In this document: positions 43,060 to 52,567 of the stretch, one piece after another
Numbering within the stretch: position 1 is the first letter of the stretch
Layout of the letters: each line of letters opens with the position of its first letter
DNA from: Syntrophaceae bacterium UBA7520
Lineage (GTDB): Bacteria; Desulfobacterota; Syntrophia; Syntrophales; Smithellaceae
Reading direction: 5' to 3'
DNA: 64,000 bases
NCBI GenBank assembly: GCA_002478265.1
Contig: DLNC01000010.1
Coordinates: forward strand, 1 to 64,000
Made by a program: the position numbers and the translations under genes
The notes under the pieces: model-generated
The model's database searches: none
What the model was told of the DNA's origin: nothing
What the model saw: only the letters and a program-made list of their open reading frames with translations

Positions 43060-43872
43060 ATGGATTTTTGTCTGCCCGAGCTTGAAAGAAGTCTTGCCGG
43101 AGAAATAATCGGCCATAAAATATACTATTATGAGGAAATCGGCTCAACTAACGATGAGGCGTATCGTCTGGGGCGACAGGGTCTGCCGGAGGGCAGTGTT
43201 GTAATCGCTGACGAGCAGAAGGCGGGTAAGGGCAGGCTGGCGAGATCATGGCATTCGCCGCCGAAAGCGAATATCTATACTTCAATATTATTAAGGCCGA
43301 ATTTTGCGCCTGCCGCCGCGCCGCGCCTGACCATCATGGCGGGTCTGGCGGTAGCAGAAACATTGAAAATATTCTGTCCCGAAATAATTCAGCTCAAATG
43401 GCCCAATGATATTTTGATAGGCAGGAAAAAAGTATGCGGCATTCTGGCGCAGATGCAGGCGGAGGCTGGTAAGATAGATTTTATTGTTTTGGGCATCGGC
43501 ATTAACGTTAATATGAGCGACAATGATTTGCCGCCGGATATTGAAAAAAGCGCGACTTCGCTCATGATGCTAACCGGAGCAGCGCTCTCGCGCGGGGAGA
43601 TTTTAATAAATCTGTATAAAAATCTTTCAAAATGGTATAAAAAACTGATTGATGGCGGCTTTGAGGAAATCAGACAAAAATGGACACAAGGCGCGATGCT
43701 TATCGGCGGCGAGGTTCAGATAAATTACCACAAAGAGATCATCAGGGGAATAGCGCAAGGCATAGACGAAGATGGGGCGCTGCTTGTAAAGCCAGCGGAA
43801 GGCAAAGAAATCAGGGTTATGGCCGGAGATGCATCGATCATAAAGGAGAATAAAAATGCTGCTGGTAATTGA
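43060..43872 (+). CDS. birA: Biotin--[acetyl-CoA-carboxylase] ligase, monofunctional
   Basis: A 270-aa biotin protein ligase. The catalytic GKGRLARSWHSPPKANIYTS loop and the LKWPNDILIGRKKVCGILAQ block are clear, and the C-terminal SH3-like domain is present. There is no N-terminal helix-turn-helix, so it is an enzyme only, not a BirA-type repressor. It overlaps coaX by 17 nt. Confidence 0.94.
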   Translation: MDFCLPELERSLAGEIIGHKIYYYEEIGSTNDEAYRLGRQGLPEGSVVIADEQKAGKGRLARSWHSPPKANIYTSILLRPNFAPAAAPRLTIMAGLAVAETLKIFCPEIIQLKWPNDILIGRKKVCGILAQMQAEAGKIDFIVLGIGINVNMSDNDLPPDIEKSATSLMMLTGAALSRGEILINLYKNLSKWYKKLIDGGFEEIRQKWTQGAMLIGGEVQINYHKEIIRGIAQGIDEDGALLVKPAEGKEIRVMAGDASIIKENKNAAGN

Positions 43873-44632
43873 TGTGGGCAATACCAACACCGTTTTAGGC
43901 CTTTTCGACGAAGATAAGCTCATCCATGACTGGCGCATACGCACCGAGACGGACCATACGGTGGATGAATACGGCATGCTGATTTTTAATTTATACCAAT
44001 CAAGCAGAATTAAGACAGAAGAAATAAAAGAAATAAAAGCGATTATTATCTCCTGTGTTGTGCCGCCGATGCTGAATATCCTTGAGCCGCTTTGCATAAA
44101 ATATTTCAACGTCAAACCGATGATCGTCGGGCCGGGCATAAAAACCGGCATGCCTATCTATTACGATAATCCCAAGGAGGTAGGCGCGGACAGAATTGTC
44201 AACGCGGTCGCCGCTTATAATAAATACCATAAGGCGGCAATCATTATTGATTTCGGCACGGCCACGACCTTTGATTATATTTCACCGAAAGGCGAGTATA
44301 TGGGCGGATGCATCGCGCCGGGTATTTTCATTTCCAGTGAAGCGCTTTTCCAAAAAGCCGCAAAACTGCCACGCGTGGAATTCAGCAAGCCCAAGGCGGT
44401 AATCACCAAGGACACGGTAAGCGCGATGCAGGCGGGTATCATGTTTGGTTACGCCGGCTTGATTGATGGTATCGTAGAGAGGATGAAGAAAGAAGCGAAG
44501 ACCAATCCTATGGTTATTGCCACCGGTGGGCTGGCTGCCGTGGTCGCTCCGGAGACAAAATCAATTGAAAAAGTCGAGGAGATGCTGACCTTGGAAGGCC
44601 TGCGTATAATCTATGAATTAAACTGCAAATGA
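43856..44632 (+). CDS. coaX: Type III pantothenate kinase
   Basis: A 258-aa ASKHA-fold kinase for the first step of CoA synthesis. The phosphate-1 motif is DVGNTNTVLGLFD, the catalytic-region GADRIVNAVAAY and DFGTATTFDYI follow. The start at 43856 has AAGGAG and overlaps birA. birA-coaX adjacency is common in bacteria. With coaE downstream, the first and last CoA steps are both here. Confidence 0.95.
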   Translation: MLLVIDVGNTNTVLGLFDEDKLIHDWRIRTETDHTVDEYGMLIFNLYQSSRIKTEEIKEIKAIIISCVVPPMLNILEPLCIKYFNVKPMIVGPGIKTGMPIYYDNPKEVGADRIVNAVAAYNKYHKAAIIIDFGTATTFDYISPKGEYMGGCIAPGIFISSEALFQKAAKLPRVEFSKPKAVITKDTVSAMQAGIMFGYAGLIDGIVERMKKEAKTNPMVIATGGLAAVVAPETKSIEKVEEMLTLEGLRIIYELNCK

Positions 44633-44694
44633 ACTGTATTTGCGGTGTTTGGATTGTGATAAATATTTTTCGTAATTAAAAGAGTGCTCTGATT

Positions 44695-45330
44695 ATGCTT
44701 AATGTCGGATTAACGGGAGGGATAGCCTGTGGAAAATCAACAGTGGCGGAGATGTTTGTCCGGCGCGGAGCTTATTTGATCGACTTTGACACTCTGGCTC
44801 ATGAAGTGCAGAAACCCGGCCGGGCGGCATGGGAAAAGGTAGTCGGATATTTCGGGCAAGACATTTTGCTCACGGATAAGCGTATTGACCGGGGAAAGCT
44901 TGCCGGAATTGTTTTTTCCGATCCCCGAAAGCGGGAAATTCTCAATGAGCTTGTCCATCCCTATGTTTTTTTGGAGTGGCACGACCATCTCGAAAAAATC
45001 GCACGTCAGCAAAAAAACGCCATAATAATCGCTGCCGTACCGCTTTTGTTTGAAGTAAAAAGAGAGCATCTTTTTGATGTAACCGTGCTGGTTTTGGCCA
45101 CAGAGGAAGATCAGTTAAAAAGATTGATGACGCGCAACAATTTGAGTCGCGAGGAAGCGCAAAAAAGAATTCAAAGTCAGATGCCCATCGCTGAAAAAGT
45201 GGCGCTGGCGGATATTGTTATTGATAATCGGTCAGGTCTGGCGGAAACGGAAAAAAGTGTGGAAGAAGTATGGCAGCGACTTTTGGAAATGGAAAAGAAA
45301 CCGATTAAAAAAAGTAAGACACGCTCATAA
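44695..45330 (+). CDS. coaE: Dephospho-CoA kinase
   Basis: A 211-aa kinase for the last step of CoA synthesis. The P-loop is LTGGIACGKSTVA, the acceptor-binding DFDTLAHEVQKPG and the VPLLFEVK lid region are present. A lysine-rich C-terminal tail (KKPIKKSKTRS) is extra. It follows coaX by 62 nt. Confidence 0.95.
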   Translation: MLNVGLTGGIACGKSTVAEMFVRRGAYLIDFDTLAHEVQKPGRAAWEKVVGYFGQDILLTDKRIDRGKLAGIVFSDPRKREILNELVHPYVFLEWHDHLEKIARQQKNAIIIAAVPLLFEVKREHLFDVTVLVLATEEDQLKRLMTRNNLSREEAQKRIQSQMPIAEKVALADIVIDNRSGLAETEKSVEEVWQRLLEMEKKPIKKSKTRS

Positions 45331-45357
45331 TCCGATAAAATATTTACGGAGGAAAAA

Positions 45358-45975
45358 ATGATTCATAAAAACGTTAAAACAGATTTCAGCCAGCAGGTAT
45401 TGGAGCCAATTATTGACGCGTCCGCCTATGTGCATCCGCTGGCAGCCGTAATCGGCAATGTGATCCTGGGGAAAAATATCATGGTGGCGCCCACGGCCTG
45501 CGTGCGCGGCGATGAAGGACAGCCCATTTATGTGGGAGATGATTCCAATATTCAAGACGGTGTGGTCATCCACGCGCTGGAGACGGAAACTGATGGAAAA
45601 CCAGTCGAAAAAAATCTGATGGAAGTAAATGGGAAGAAATACGCTGTATATGTCGGCAGCCGCGTGTCTTTGGCGCATCAGGTGCAGATTCACGGACCAG
45701 CCGTGGTTATGGACAATACCTTTGTCGGGATGAAAGCGCTGGTATTTAAATCTTTTGTCGGTAAAAATTGTGTCATTGAACCGGGTGTCATTCTGATGGG
45801 CGTGAAAGTGCCAGACGGCCGCTATGCTGAAGCGGGAGCGATTATAAAGAATCAACATGACGCGGATAATCTGCCGGCTATTACGGATAATTATCCCCTG
45901 AAAGACATGAATAATGGTGTTGTCCATGTCAATGTTTCCTTGGCGAGGGAATATCTTAAAGCGAATATAAAATAG
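45358..45975 (+). CDS. Cam-type gamma carbonic anhydrase
   Basis: A 205-aa left-handed beta-helix protein. It resembles Methanosarcina Cam over its whole length rather than the shorter CamH/PaaY group. Metal ligands His72, His107 and His112 match Cam His81/117/122. The catalytic and shuttle residues Glu53 (RGDEG) and Glu75 (HALE) match Cam Glu62/Glu84. There is no signal peptide, unlike the archaeal Cam precursor, so it should be cytoplasmic. GGAGG precedes the ATG. It would hydrate CO2 or supply bicarbonate to carboxylases. Confidence 0.88.
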   Translation: MIHKNVKTDFSQQVLEPIIDASAYVHPLAAVIGNVILGKNIMVAPTACVRGDEGQPIYVGDDSNIQDGVVIHALETETDGKPVEKNLMEVNGKKYAVYVGSRVSLAHQVQIHGPAVVMDNTFVGMKALVFKSFVGKNCVIEPGVILMGVKVPDGRYAEAGAIIKNQHDADNLPAITDNYPLKDMNNGVVHVNVSLAREYLKANIK

Positions 45976-46024
45976 AAAATATTTATGACTAAAATAGTCA
46001 TGTCGGATGAAATAAGTAAAATAG

Positions 46025-46750
46025 ATGTCAGCCTCCAAAGCAGTATCGATTAAACATAAAACAAAAAAGAACTTTTGTCTTTCCTGTGGAACAACGGAAA
46101 ACATAAATAATCGTCGTTATTGTTCGATACGCTGCCGCCAGATTCTACGCCAAAGGCTCAATGCCAGGAACGGTCTCTTGGAAGCGCTAAACACGCGCTG
46201 GGCGGCTTTCTATTTTTCCGACAGCATGATTTATCTGGACATAGCCGCCGGCGGGTATAAAGAGATTTTCCGTTTTTCTTATCAGCGCAACCGGGGGCAT
46301 AAACCGTCGGAAGATTTCGGCAGAATGGCTAATGAATTGGGGAAGGCCTGGTGGGAAGAGGAGAAAAAATCGCAGAAGAAATATCTGGCTTCGCGTCATG
46401 TGCTAGGTCTGGCTCAAAAATCCCCGATGATCGCTGCCGCGCGTCCTAAAGTACTGACGGATTATTACATACAGAAAAGTTCTTTATCCTGCCTGGGAAT
46501 AAATAAAGCCGACCTGGAATCAAAGCATCTCAAAACGATTATCAAAAATGCCTACCGGCGTCAGGCAAAATTACATCATCCCGACCTCGGGGGGTACGCG
46601 GCTTCTTTCCGTAAAATCAACAATGCGTACAAGGAGCTGCTTCGCTGGGCGGAAAATCCGCACTTCATTAAAAGAAAAGGGTTTGCCGACAGATGGTTTT
46701 ATGACAGTGAAAACAAAAAGTGGGTGCAACCGCTTCCTTTAAGGAAATAA
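46025..46750 (+). CDS. J-domain protein with N-terminal zinc-ribbon-like region
   Basis: A 241-aa protein. Near the N-terminus a CxxC pair (CLSCG) and CSIRCR form a probable treble-clef or zinc-ribbon (about residues 19-39). The middle (about 50-150) is helical and of unknown type. The C-terminal about 70 residues are a J domain with HPD (LHHPDLGGY). It would recruit a DnaK to an unknown client. The lone downstream position after the carbonic anhydrase suggests no specific partner. Confidence 0.75.
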   Translation: MSASKAVSIKHKTKKNFCLSCGTTENINNRRYCSIRCRQILRQRLNARNGLLEALNTRWAAFYFSDSMIYLDIAAGGYKEIFRFSYQRNRGHKPSEDFGRMANELGKAWWEEEKKSQKKYLASRHVLGLAQKSPMIAAARPKVLTDYYIQKSSLSCLGINKADLESKHLKTIIKNAYRRQAKLHHPDLGGYAASFRKINNAYKELLRWAENPHFIKRKGFADRWFYDSENKKWVQPLPLRK

Positions 46751-46780
46751 CACCTTAAGATATTACTTTGAACCGTATTT

Positions 46781-47371
46781 TTATTGCCCCAGCCTGAGTT
46801 TGTCCAGTTCTCTGGGGGTGTTTATGTTTAAAAAAGTTTTTCCATCTTCGTTGAAGGGCTGAAGTTTTTCTTCCGTAACCGTTAAAACACGCAATCCTTT
46901 ATAAAAACCGGTGATTTTCAGTTTATCCGCTTCGAGATTCTTTTTGATGGGCGCCAGGCAATTTTTGGAATAAACGGCATGCAGAGGCTGCATCCCGTCC
47001 GCTCCCTGTGGCACGACAATATCATAATTAGCCGCCAGACCCGCCAGGTGAGCAATCAGGTCTTTGTTGATAAACGGCATATCACAGGCGGTAATAAAAG
47101 CGTGATTTTCGGAGGCGAAGAACAGCCCCGCGTAAATTCCTCCCAGCGCTCCTTTGTTTTTGTAGATATCCGTGACAATGACCGCGGAAAAAAGGCGGGT
47201 GTAAGACAAAGGGTCATTGGTCACGATAATTATTTCCGGAAATAATTCGTTTAAAACGGCTTTGATCCGTTCAATGAGAAGTATGCCGTCCAGTTTAAGA
47301 AAAGCTTTGTTTGTGCCCATGCGAGAGTTTTTTCCGCCCGCGAGAATTATTCCCGTCATTTTAAATTTCAT
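46781..47371 (-). CDS. mobA: Molybdenum cofactor guanylyltransferase
   Basis: A 196-aa MobA-type nucleotidyltransferase. The GTP-binding ILAGGKNSRMGTNKAFL and the FITACDMPFIN block are diagnostic, and the C-terminal NINTPRELDKL is typical. It makes Mo- or W-bis(MGD) cofactor for enzymes such as formate dehydrogenase. It follows the large activase-like gene by 14 nt on the minus strand. Confidence 0.92.
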   Translation of the reverse strand: MKFKMTGIILAGGKNSRMGTNKAFLKLDGILLIERIKAVLNELFPEIIIVTNDPLSYTRLFSAVIVTDIYKNKGALGGIYAGLFFASENHAFITACDMPFINKDLIAHLAGLAANYDIVVPQGADGMQPLHAVYSKNCLAPIKKNLEADKLKITGFYKGLRVLTVTEEKLQPFNEDGKTFLNINTPRELDKLRLGQ

Positions 47372-47385
47372 TGGGGTTTACCGAA

Positions 47386-50300
47386 TCATCTGATTATTTT
47401 TCTGTTAATGGCGATATTTTCCGTTCCTTCTCTTTCGACCATGGTATGGGCCTCCGCGCCGCTTTTAAAGCGCAAAACATTGAGCATAAATATTTCCAGT
47501 TTGCTCAAGACATTGGGCGGCAGCAAATTGCCGTCAATTTCTATGGATATTGTTGGGTATCTGTTTTCTCTGGCCCACGGGGTGAATAATCCTTCTATCA
47601 CCCGGCCAATCAGACAGGCGAAAGGAGAAATATTAACGATGCCCGAATAGCCGTCCATCATTGCGGTGGCGGCAACGCCGCTGGAGATGCTGATTTCCGA
47701 ATAAAGCTCGTGACTAACAAAATGTTTTTGCGTGTTGGCCATTATTTTTTGCATATCGTGCGGGGAGGAGGGAATCAAACCAGTAACGCCGAGCGCAGAG
47801 CGCACATTTTTTTCCACTTTGTTTTTATACATTTGTTCGATGTTCCAGTTAATTAAATCCATGAACTCCGAAGCAAAGACGCGGCGATACCAGGGAATAA
47901 GTCCCAATCTTTTTTTCAGATCGTGATGGCGTACGAAATCGCAGTAGTAAATCCATTCGGCGACATTAGAAATTTTACCGATAATGCCGCGGCGGCTGAA
48001 ATGCTGAATTAGTTCCTCGACAGCAAAATCGTCTCTTCTTACATAAATTTCACCAACAATCAGCACTTTCGGACACTGCTCAATCGATTTTTTAAGAGGA
48101 ATGCTGGAAATTTCCGCTGCGATTTCTTTTAGAGTGGGCAGAACTTGTGTAATATCTTTTTCCGCCACGTCAATCATTTTATGCCACAAATCATCGTAAA
48201 TTTTCATGGCGGAAACCGGGTCGGCGGCACAAGTGCGCAGCGATGTTTCCACGTCTTTCATGTAATCGCCGATAATCACCGCCCACCAGGCGTGCTTGGA
48301 AAACTCCGCGCCCAGCTCATTGTAGGAGTTATCCGAATCCAGCGTGAAGACCAGGACGTTTTCCAGGCGTAGATCACGGAAAAGATTTTCATAAAAAACA
48401 AAATACTGGCCGGTGCGGCAGGGCCCCGTCGTGGTCGGAACAAAGAGAATATATATTTCATCTTTGCGGTATTTATCGGAGGAAAGGTATTTAAGGGCGC
48501 TGCCTAATACCAGATGTGAGGGCAGGCATTCTTTTCCCGATGCGTGGTTGCGCGCCATTTGCAGCGTGTAGATATCCGGGACAGGCATGGTTTCGGCGTT
48601 GATGCCCAGGCCGCGGATGGTCGCACCAATCAGTTCCGCGGAAAGCCGTCCCATGTTGGAAAGCAAAAGTTTAACCCGTGGATTGTCTTTCACGGGTATC
48701 TTTTCACCCGTATGAATATTGGCGATATAAATATCTTCGGCGCGGTTATTGATGAACCTCAAGCCGTTATCATATCTTTCTTCGCGAAGGGAGGAGATTT
48801 TCGCGCGGTACCCCTCAATGATATCAAGAAAAGCCTCAATGCGCGTATCCACGCCGGCATCCGCGGTGTGTGAATCAAGTTCCAGAATAAGAAAAGGCTT
48901 GGTTCCCATCATCCATTTTAGATAGTGCAGCATGAATGAATCCGGCGCGCAGGAGAAATTGGAAATATAGGTGATAAAAATATTGTCTTCTTTCTTTAAA
49001 AACGCGCCCGCTTTCATGTCCTGCTGGCCGTAATACCAGTACATATTGGGATAAATCGTTTCATCAGTGAAAGGCAAAATATCGAAAGGAACAACGCTAT
49101 AGCCGCGGGTGCTAAATTTGCGTGGAATGCCCATGTTGGCATCAGTGGTGAAAGCGTTGTAGGGTCGACCAAGAATGGCGATAACCGGCCGCTGCGAGAG
49201 GCGCGCCTGCGTGATCGCGGTTTTACCCAGTTCGGAAAACTTTTTGAAGCATTCCATCTGCTTTTCATAAGCCTCGAAGAATGCTTTTCTGGCGTCTCTT
49301 TCACTGAAGCCTAATTGCAGCGCCATTTCCATGAAGGGCTCTGCGGCCTTTTCTTTGCCGTACATAAAACTGACCACCGGGGCCAAATATTTGCTGTCCG
49401 GGATTTCCGGAAAGGCCTTTTTAATGTAATAGGGAAGGGCCTGTGTTATCGGGCAGAAGTTAGCCGGTGTTTCCTCTTCGTAGCTTTCCATATCGCGGAA
49501 ATGCGGCAGAAAAATGTAATCGGGGTTTCTGTCAAAAATATCCTGAACGGCGCCATGTGCTATTTCCGCAGGGAAGCAGTAACTGCTTTCCACCCGCGCG
49601 GTGCCTTCGCCGGAAATGTTTTTGGAAACAACAGTTTCCACGCCCAGGTTATAAAAAAACCAGCTGTAAAGCGGCCATAAAGTGTAGAAGGAAAAACAAC
49701 GCGGAATTCCGACCACAACATCTTTTTTCCTGACAAAAGTTTCTGGATCCGGCGCGCATTCCTCGAAAAGTATTTCATTGCGCTTTTCGATATAGTCGAA
49801 CACTTCATTTTCATTGATAGTTTTTTTCTTGCGAATGTTGGCGTACTTGTTACAGCGACCTCCGAACATGTATTTATGATTATTGACATTGAGAATTCTG
49901 ATCGGGCAGAAATTGTCACAGGCTTTGCAGATAAACTCTTTCTCATAAATAATGTTGGTCGCCAAAATGTTGTCTATATCAAAAGAACTTTTGACCAAAA
50001 ATCCTTCTTGGAGCTTTTGCCTCGCTAGAATTCCGACGCCGAAGCAGCCCATCAGTTCCGGATCGGGCGGAACGAGAATGTCTTTATTGAGCAGCATGGC
50101 AAAAGCGAGCGGGACGGCTTTGTTTTTCGCGACTCCTCCCTGTAAAACGATATTTTGCCCGATCGTCCTGTTCCCCACGACTCTGTTGAGATAATTGGAG
50201 ACGATGGAGGTGACGATTCCGGCGGTAATGTCTTCACGTGATGCTCCCTGCTGGATGGCGTTGCGGATGTCAGAATTAATAAAAGCGGAACAGTGCTCGC

Positions 50301-51702
50301 CGAATTTTAAAGGCGCTTGGGCGGCTATAGCGATATCGCCGATTTCTTCAGCGCGCGCGATATTCAAATCTCCCTGCGCCGATTCCTCGAGAAATGAACC
50401 TGTTCCGGCGGAGCAGGCTTCATTCATGGCGTAATCAATTGGCACCTTGTTTTTCAGGAATACATATTTGGCGTCTTGTCCGCCGATTTCGAATATCGTG
50501 TCGATATCTTCACGGTAAAATGTAGTGCCGACGGCATGGGCGATAATTTCATTGTAAACAGCGGGTGTTTCCAAGAAAACGCCCAAAATTTCGCGCGACG
50601 AGCCGGTGGTGGCGGCCAGGGTTATGCTTATTTTCCCATCGCCAATATCTTCACTAATTTGTTTTTTAATTTCGCTCAGGCAAAATTTAAGAGCAGCCAC
50701 CGGGTCGCCGTGCGTGCGACCGTAATAGGAAGCGGTGATTTCATTTGTTTCGATATCAATCAGACATGCTTTAGTTGTTGTGGAACCTCCGTCCACGCCT
50801 AAAATGTATTCTCGTCCCGCGACAACCTTGCCTTTCTGAGAAGGAAGATACGTCACCCGGCCGACGGCGCTTTTCAGATTATTAAACCGTTTAAATTGAA
50901 TGCGGCTTTTTTTAAAAAGAGAGTTCAGCGGCGGCAGGATGCTGCCGGATTTTCTGGCTAAAAGAGCCGCGCCGTACGCTTCGAAAAACGGCGACTGAGC
51001 GGGTATGATCAGTTCAATTTCCGGCAGTCTCTGGCGGATAAAACGGATAATGTGCGGATTCTGGGTAACGCCGCCCACCAGCATGATTTTGCCGCTGCTA
51101 ATTCTGGCGCGCTTGAGGAAATCAATAACTTTGATGGCCATGACATCGCTGAGAGATAAAACGATATCCCCCTTGGTGGCTTCCCCCTTGTTCAGGCGGT
51201 GTGTGCAGTCGCTTTTCATGAAAACGGAACAACGAGAGGAAAGCTTGAAGACACAGCAATTATCTTCGAGCGAGTTGATGTCACCAAGCTTCATGTTCAT
51301 TCGGGCCAGCTGCTGCTTGAAAAATTCTCCCGTGCCGGAGGCGCATTTATTGCCGGAAAAGCTGTTGATAATTTTTTTGTTCTTATCAATGGTGTAAACA
51401 ACAAGGTCTTCGCCGCCGAGAGAAACCACAGCATCGATGTTTTGATTGAGGCGTTCAAGCGCCTCCTCGATGCAAAGCGGTTCGATCACGCTGTTTATAT
51501 TTAGCAGGCGGCGGCCTTCCGTGCCGGTAGCCAGCGATTTTACATCGGCGGGCAAGGGATGTAAGGATAATATATTTTTTAAAGTGTGTAGAAAATTGCC
51601 TTCATGCGGCTCGACAGCGCTCCATAATATATTATTGCCTTCCAGCATGGTCGCTTTAACGTTGGAAGAGCCGATATTGATTCCTAAGCTATACATTTCC
51701 AC
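47386..51702 (-). CDS. Giant CoA-dehydratase activase-like protein (two BadF/HgdC ATPase domains + DUF2229)
   Basis: A 1438-aa protein. Two tandem ASKHA ATPase domains of the BadF/BadG/HgdC type occupy about 1-260 and about 296-560 (GINIGSSNVKAT and GVDGGSTTTKACL). Each has cysteines at the 4Fe-4S positions of HgdC (KCASGTG, RCSVF; ACSAGTG, HCSAF). A cysteine cluster CKACDNFCP lies near residue 592, then a DUF2229 region begins near 660 (GIPRCFSFYTL). The C-terminal half resembles the dehydratase-component fold. HgdC-type proteins use ATP to push electrons to a dehydratase or reductase. The substrate is unknown. Confidence 0.88.
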   Translation of the reverse strand: MEMYSLGINIGSSNVKATMLEGNNILWSAVEPHEGNFLHTLKNILSLHPLPADVKSLATGTEGRRLLNINSVIEPLCIEEALERLNQNIDAVVSLGGEDLVVYTIDKNKKIINSFSGNKCASGTGEFFKQQLARMNMKLGDINSLEDNCCVFKLSSRCSVFMKSDCTHRLNKGEATKGDIVLSLSDVMAIKVIDFLKRARISSGKIMLVGGVTQNPHIIRFIRQRLPEIELIIPAQSPFFEAYGAALLARKSGSILPPLNSLFKKSRIQFKRFNNLKSAVGRVTYLPSQKGKVVAGREYILGVDGGSTTTKACLIDIETNEITASYYGRTHGDPVAALKFCLSEIKKQISEDIGDGKISITLAATTGSSREILGVFLETPAVYNEIIAHAVGTTFYREDIDTIFEIGGQDAKYVFLKNKVPIDYAMNEACSAGTGSFLEESAQGDLNIARAEEIGDIAIAAQAPLKFGEHCSAFINSDIRNAIQQGASREDITAGIVTSIVSNYLNRVVGNRTIGQNIVLQGGVAKNKAVPLAFAMLLNKDILVPPDPELMGCFGVGILARQKLQEGFLVKSSFDIDNILATNIIYEKEFICKACDNFCPIRILNVNNHKYMFGGRCNKYANIRKKKTINENEVFDYIEKRNEILFEECAPDPETFVRKKDVVVGIPRCFSFYTLWPLYSWFFYNLGVETVVSKNISGEGTARVESSYCFPAEIAHGAVQDIFDRNPDYIFLPHFRDMESYEEETPANFCPITQALPYYIKKAFPEIPDSKYLAPVVSFMYGKEKAAEPFMEMALQLGFSERDARKAFFEAYEKQMECFKKFSELGKTAITQARLSQRPVIAILGRPYNAFTTDANMGIPRKFSTRGYSVVPFDILPFTDETIYPNMYWYYGQQDMKAGAFLKKEDNIFITYISNFSCAPDSFMLHYLKWMMGTKPFLILELDSHTADAGVDTRIEAFLDIIEGYRAKISSLREERYDNGLRFINNRAEDIYIANIHTGEKIPVKDNPRVKLLLSNMGRLSAELIGATIRGLGINAETMPVPDIYTLQMARNHASGKECLPSHLVLGSALKYLSSDKYRKDEIYILFVPTTTGPCRTGQYFVFYENLFRDLRLENVLVFTLDSDNSYNELGAEFSKHAWWAVIIGDYMKDVETSLRTCAADPVSAMKIYDDLWHKMIDVAEKDITQVLPTLKEIAAEISSIPLKKSIEQCPKVLIVGEIYVRRDDFAVEELIQHFSRRGIIGKISNVAEWIYYCDFVRHHDLKKRLGLIPWYRRVFASEFMDLINWNIEQMYKNKVEKNVRSALGVTGLIPSSPHDMQKIMANTQKHFVSHELYSEISISSGVAATAMMDGYSGIVNISPFACLIGRVIEGLFTPWARENRYPTISIEIDGNLLPPNVLSKLEIFMLNVLRFKSGAEAHTMVEREGTENIAINRKIIR

Positions 51703-51728
51703 CTCGGATATATTAAAAAATCATGTGC

Positions 51729-51757
51729 TAGATATTACGATTAAGGCAAGACGTCAA
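51729..51757 (-). promoter_or_regulatory. Candidate promoter for the activase-like gene
   Basis: On the minus strand TTGACG (51757-51752) and TATCTA (51734-51729) are 17 bp apart, placing a start about 20 nt before the ATG at 51702. Confidence 0.4.
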
Positions 51758-51811
51758 GTATGATGTTGATTATTCTGTAATTTCATTTTGCTAAAATATC
51801 CTGACAGGACG

Positions 51812-51853
51812 CGAAAATAAAAACAGCTGGCAGCATCATTGCTGCCAGCTGTG
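51812..51853 (-). terminator. Strong intrinsic terminator after atpB
   Basis: A 12-bp perfect stem ACAGCTGGCAGC (51823-51834) with GCTGCCAGCTGT (51841-51852) is followed on the minus strand by TTTTTATTTT. It closes the atpZ-atpI-atpB run. Confidence 0.93.
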
Positions 51854-51908
51854 GTTAAATTTGAGTTATCCCGCGCCGTATCGCGCAACGACAGCGGCAA
51901 TGATCAAA

Positions 51909-52562
51909 TCAGTGCGCTTCTTCCTCTGCTCCGGCGATATACATCATGGCTAGCAAGACAAAAACCAGCGTTTGCACCAGATAGACGAAAAGCTTCAGCG
52001 CCATGATCGGCAGCGGCACAAGCATGGGCACCAGAATCAGCAGAATTATCAAGACCAGGTCTCCGCCTTTAATATTTCCGAAAAGACGAAAAGACAAAGA
52101 AAGCGGGCGGGAAAGATGGCTGACGATTTCAATGGGAATCATCAGCGGAGCAAGCCAACCGACCGGGCCCATGAACTGCTTGAGGTATTTTAAACCGTGT
52201 GTTTTCACGCCGACAACGTGCGTGGAAAAAAAGACGACAAGCGCCAGCGCCGCCGTGGTGTTGATGTCTGAAGTGGGTGACTTGAATCCGGGAAAAGCGC
52301 CCATCAGGTTGGATAAAAAAATAAAAAGTCCCAAAGTGGCGACAAGCGGAAAATATTTGCGGCCCTTGGGCCCCATGATTTCATTAAGCAACGCGTCAAA
52401 GCCACCGATGACAACCTCCATGAAATTCTGCAATCTGCCCGGATAAACCTGAAGACTTCTTGAGGCAAGAAAGGCCAGGACAATCAGGACAGCGGCCAAA
52501 AGCAGGGTGTAAGCGACGTGCGCGGGAATATAGGGATTTTCCAGAAAATAAATGGGGTGCAT
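51909..52562 (-). CDS. atpB: ATP synthase F0 subunit a
   Basis: A 217-aa membrane subunit that forms the ion half-channels. The essential arginine is Arg159 in SLSFRLFGN. Five to six hydrophobic helices are predicted. It is at the short end for the family. It is last in atpZ-atpI-atpB, with atpI ending 5 nt upstream. The c-subunit gene is about 4.7 kb away on the other strand; F1 genes are not in the window. Confidence 0.94.
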   Translation of the reverse strand: MHPIYFLENPYIPAHVAYTLLLAAVLIVLAFLASRSLQVYPGRLQNFMEVVIGGFDALLNEIMGPKGRKYFPLVATLGLFIFLSNLMGAFPGFKSPTSDINTTAALALVVFFSTHVVGVKTHGLKYLKQFMGPVGWLAPLMIPIEIVSHLSRPLSLSFRLFGNIKGGDLVLIILLILVPMLVPLPIMALKLFVYLVQTLVFVLLAMMYIAGAEEEAH

Positions 52563-52567
52563 ATTTA

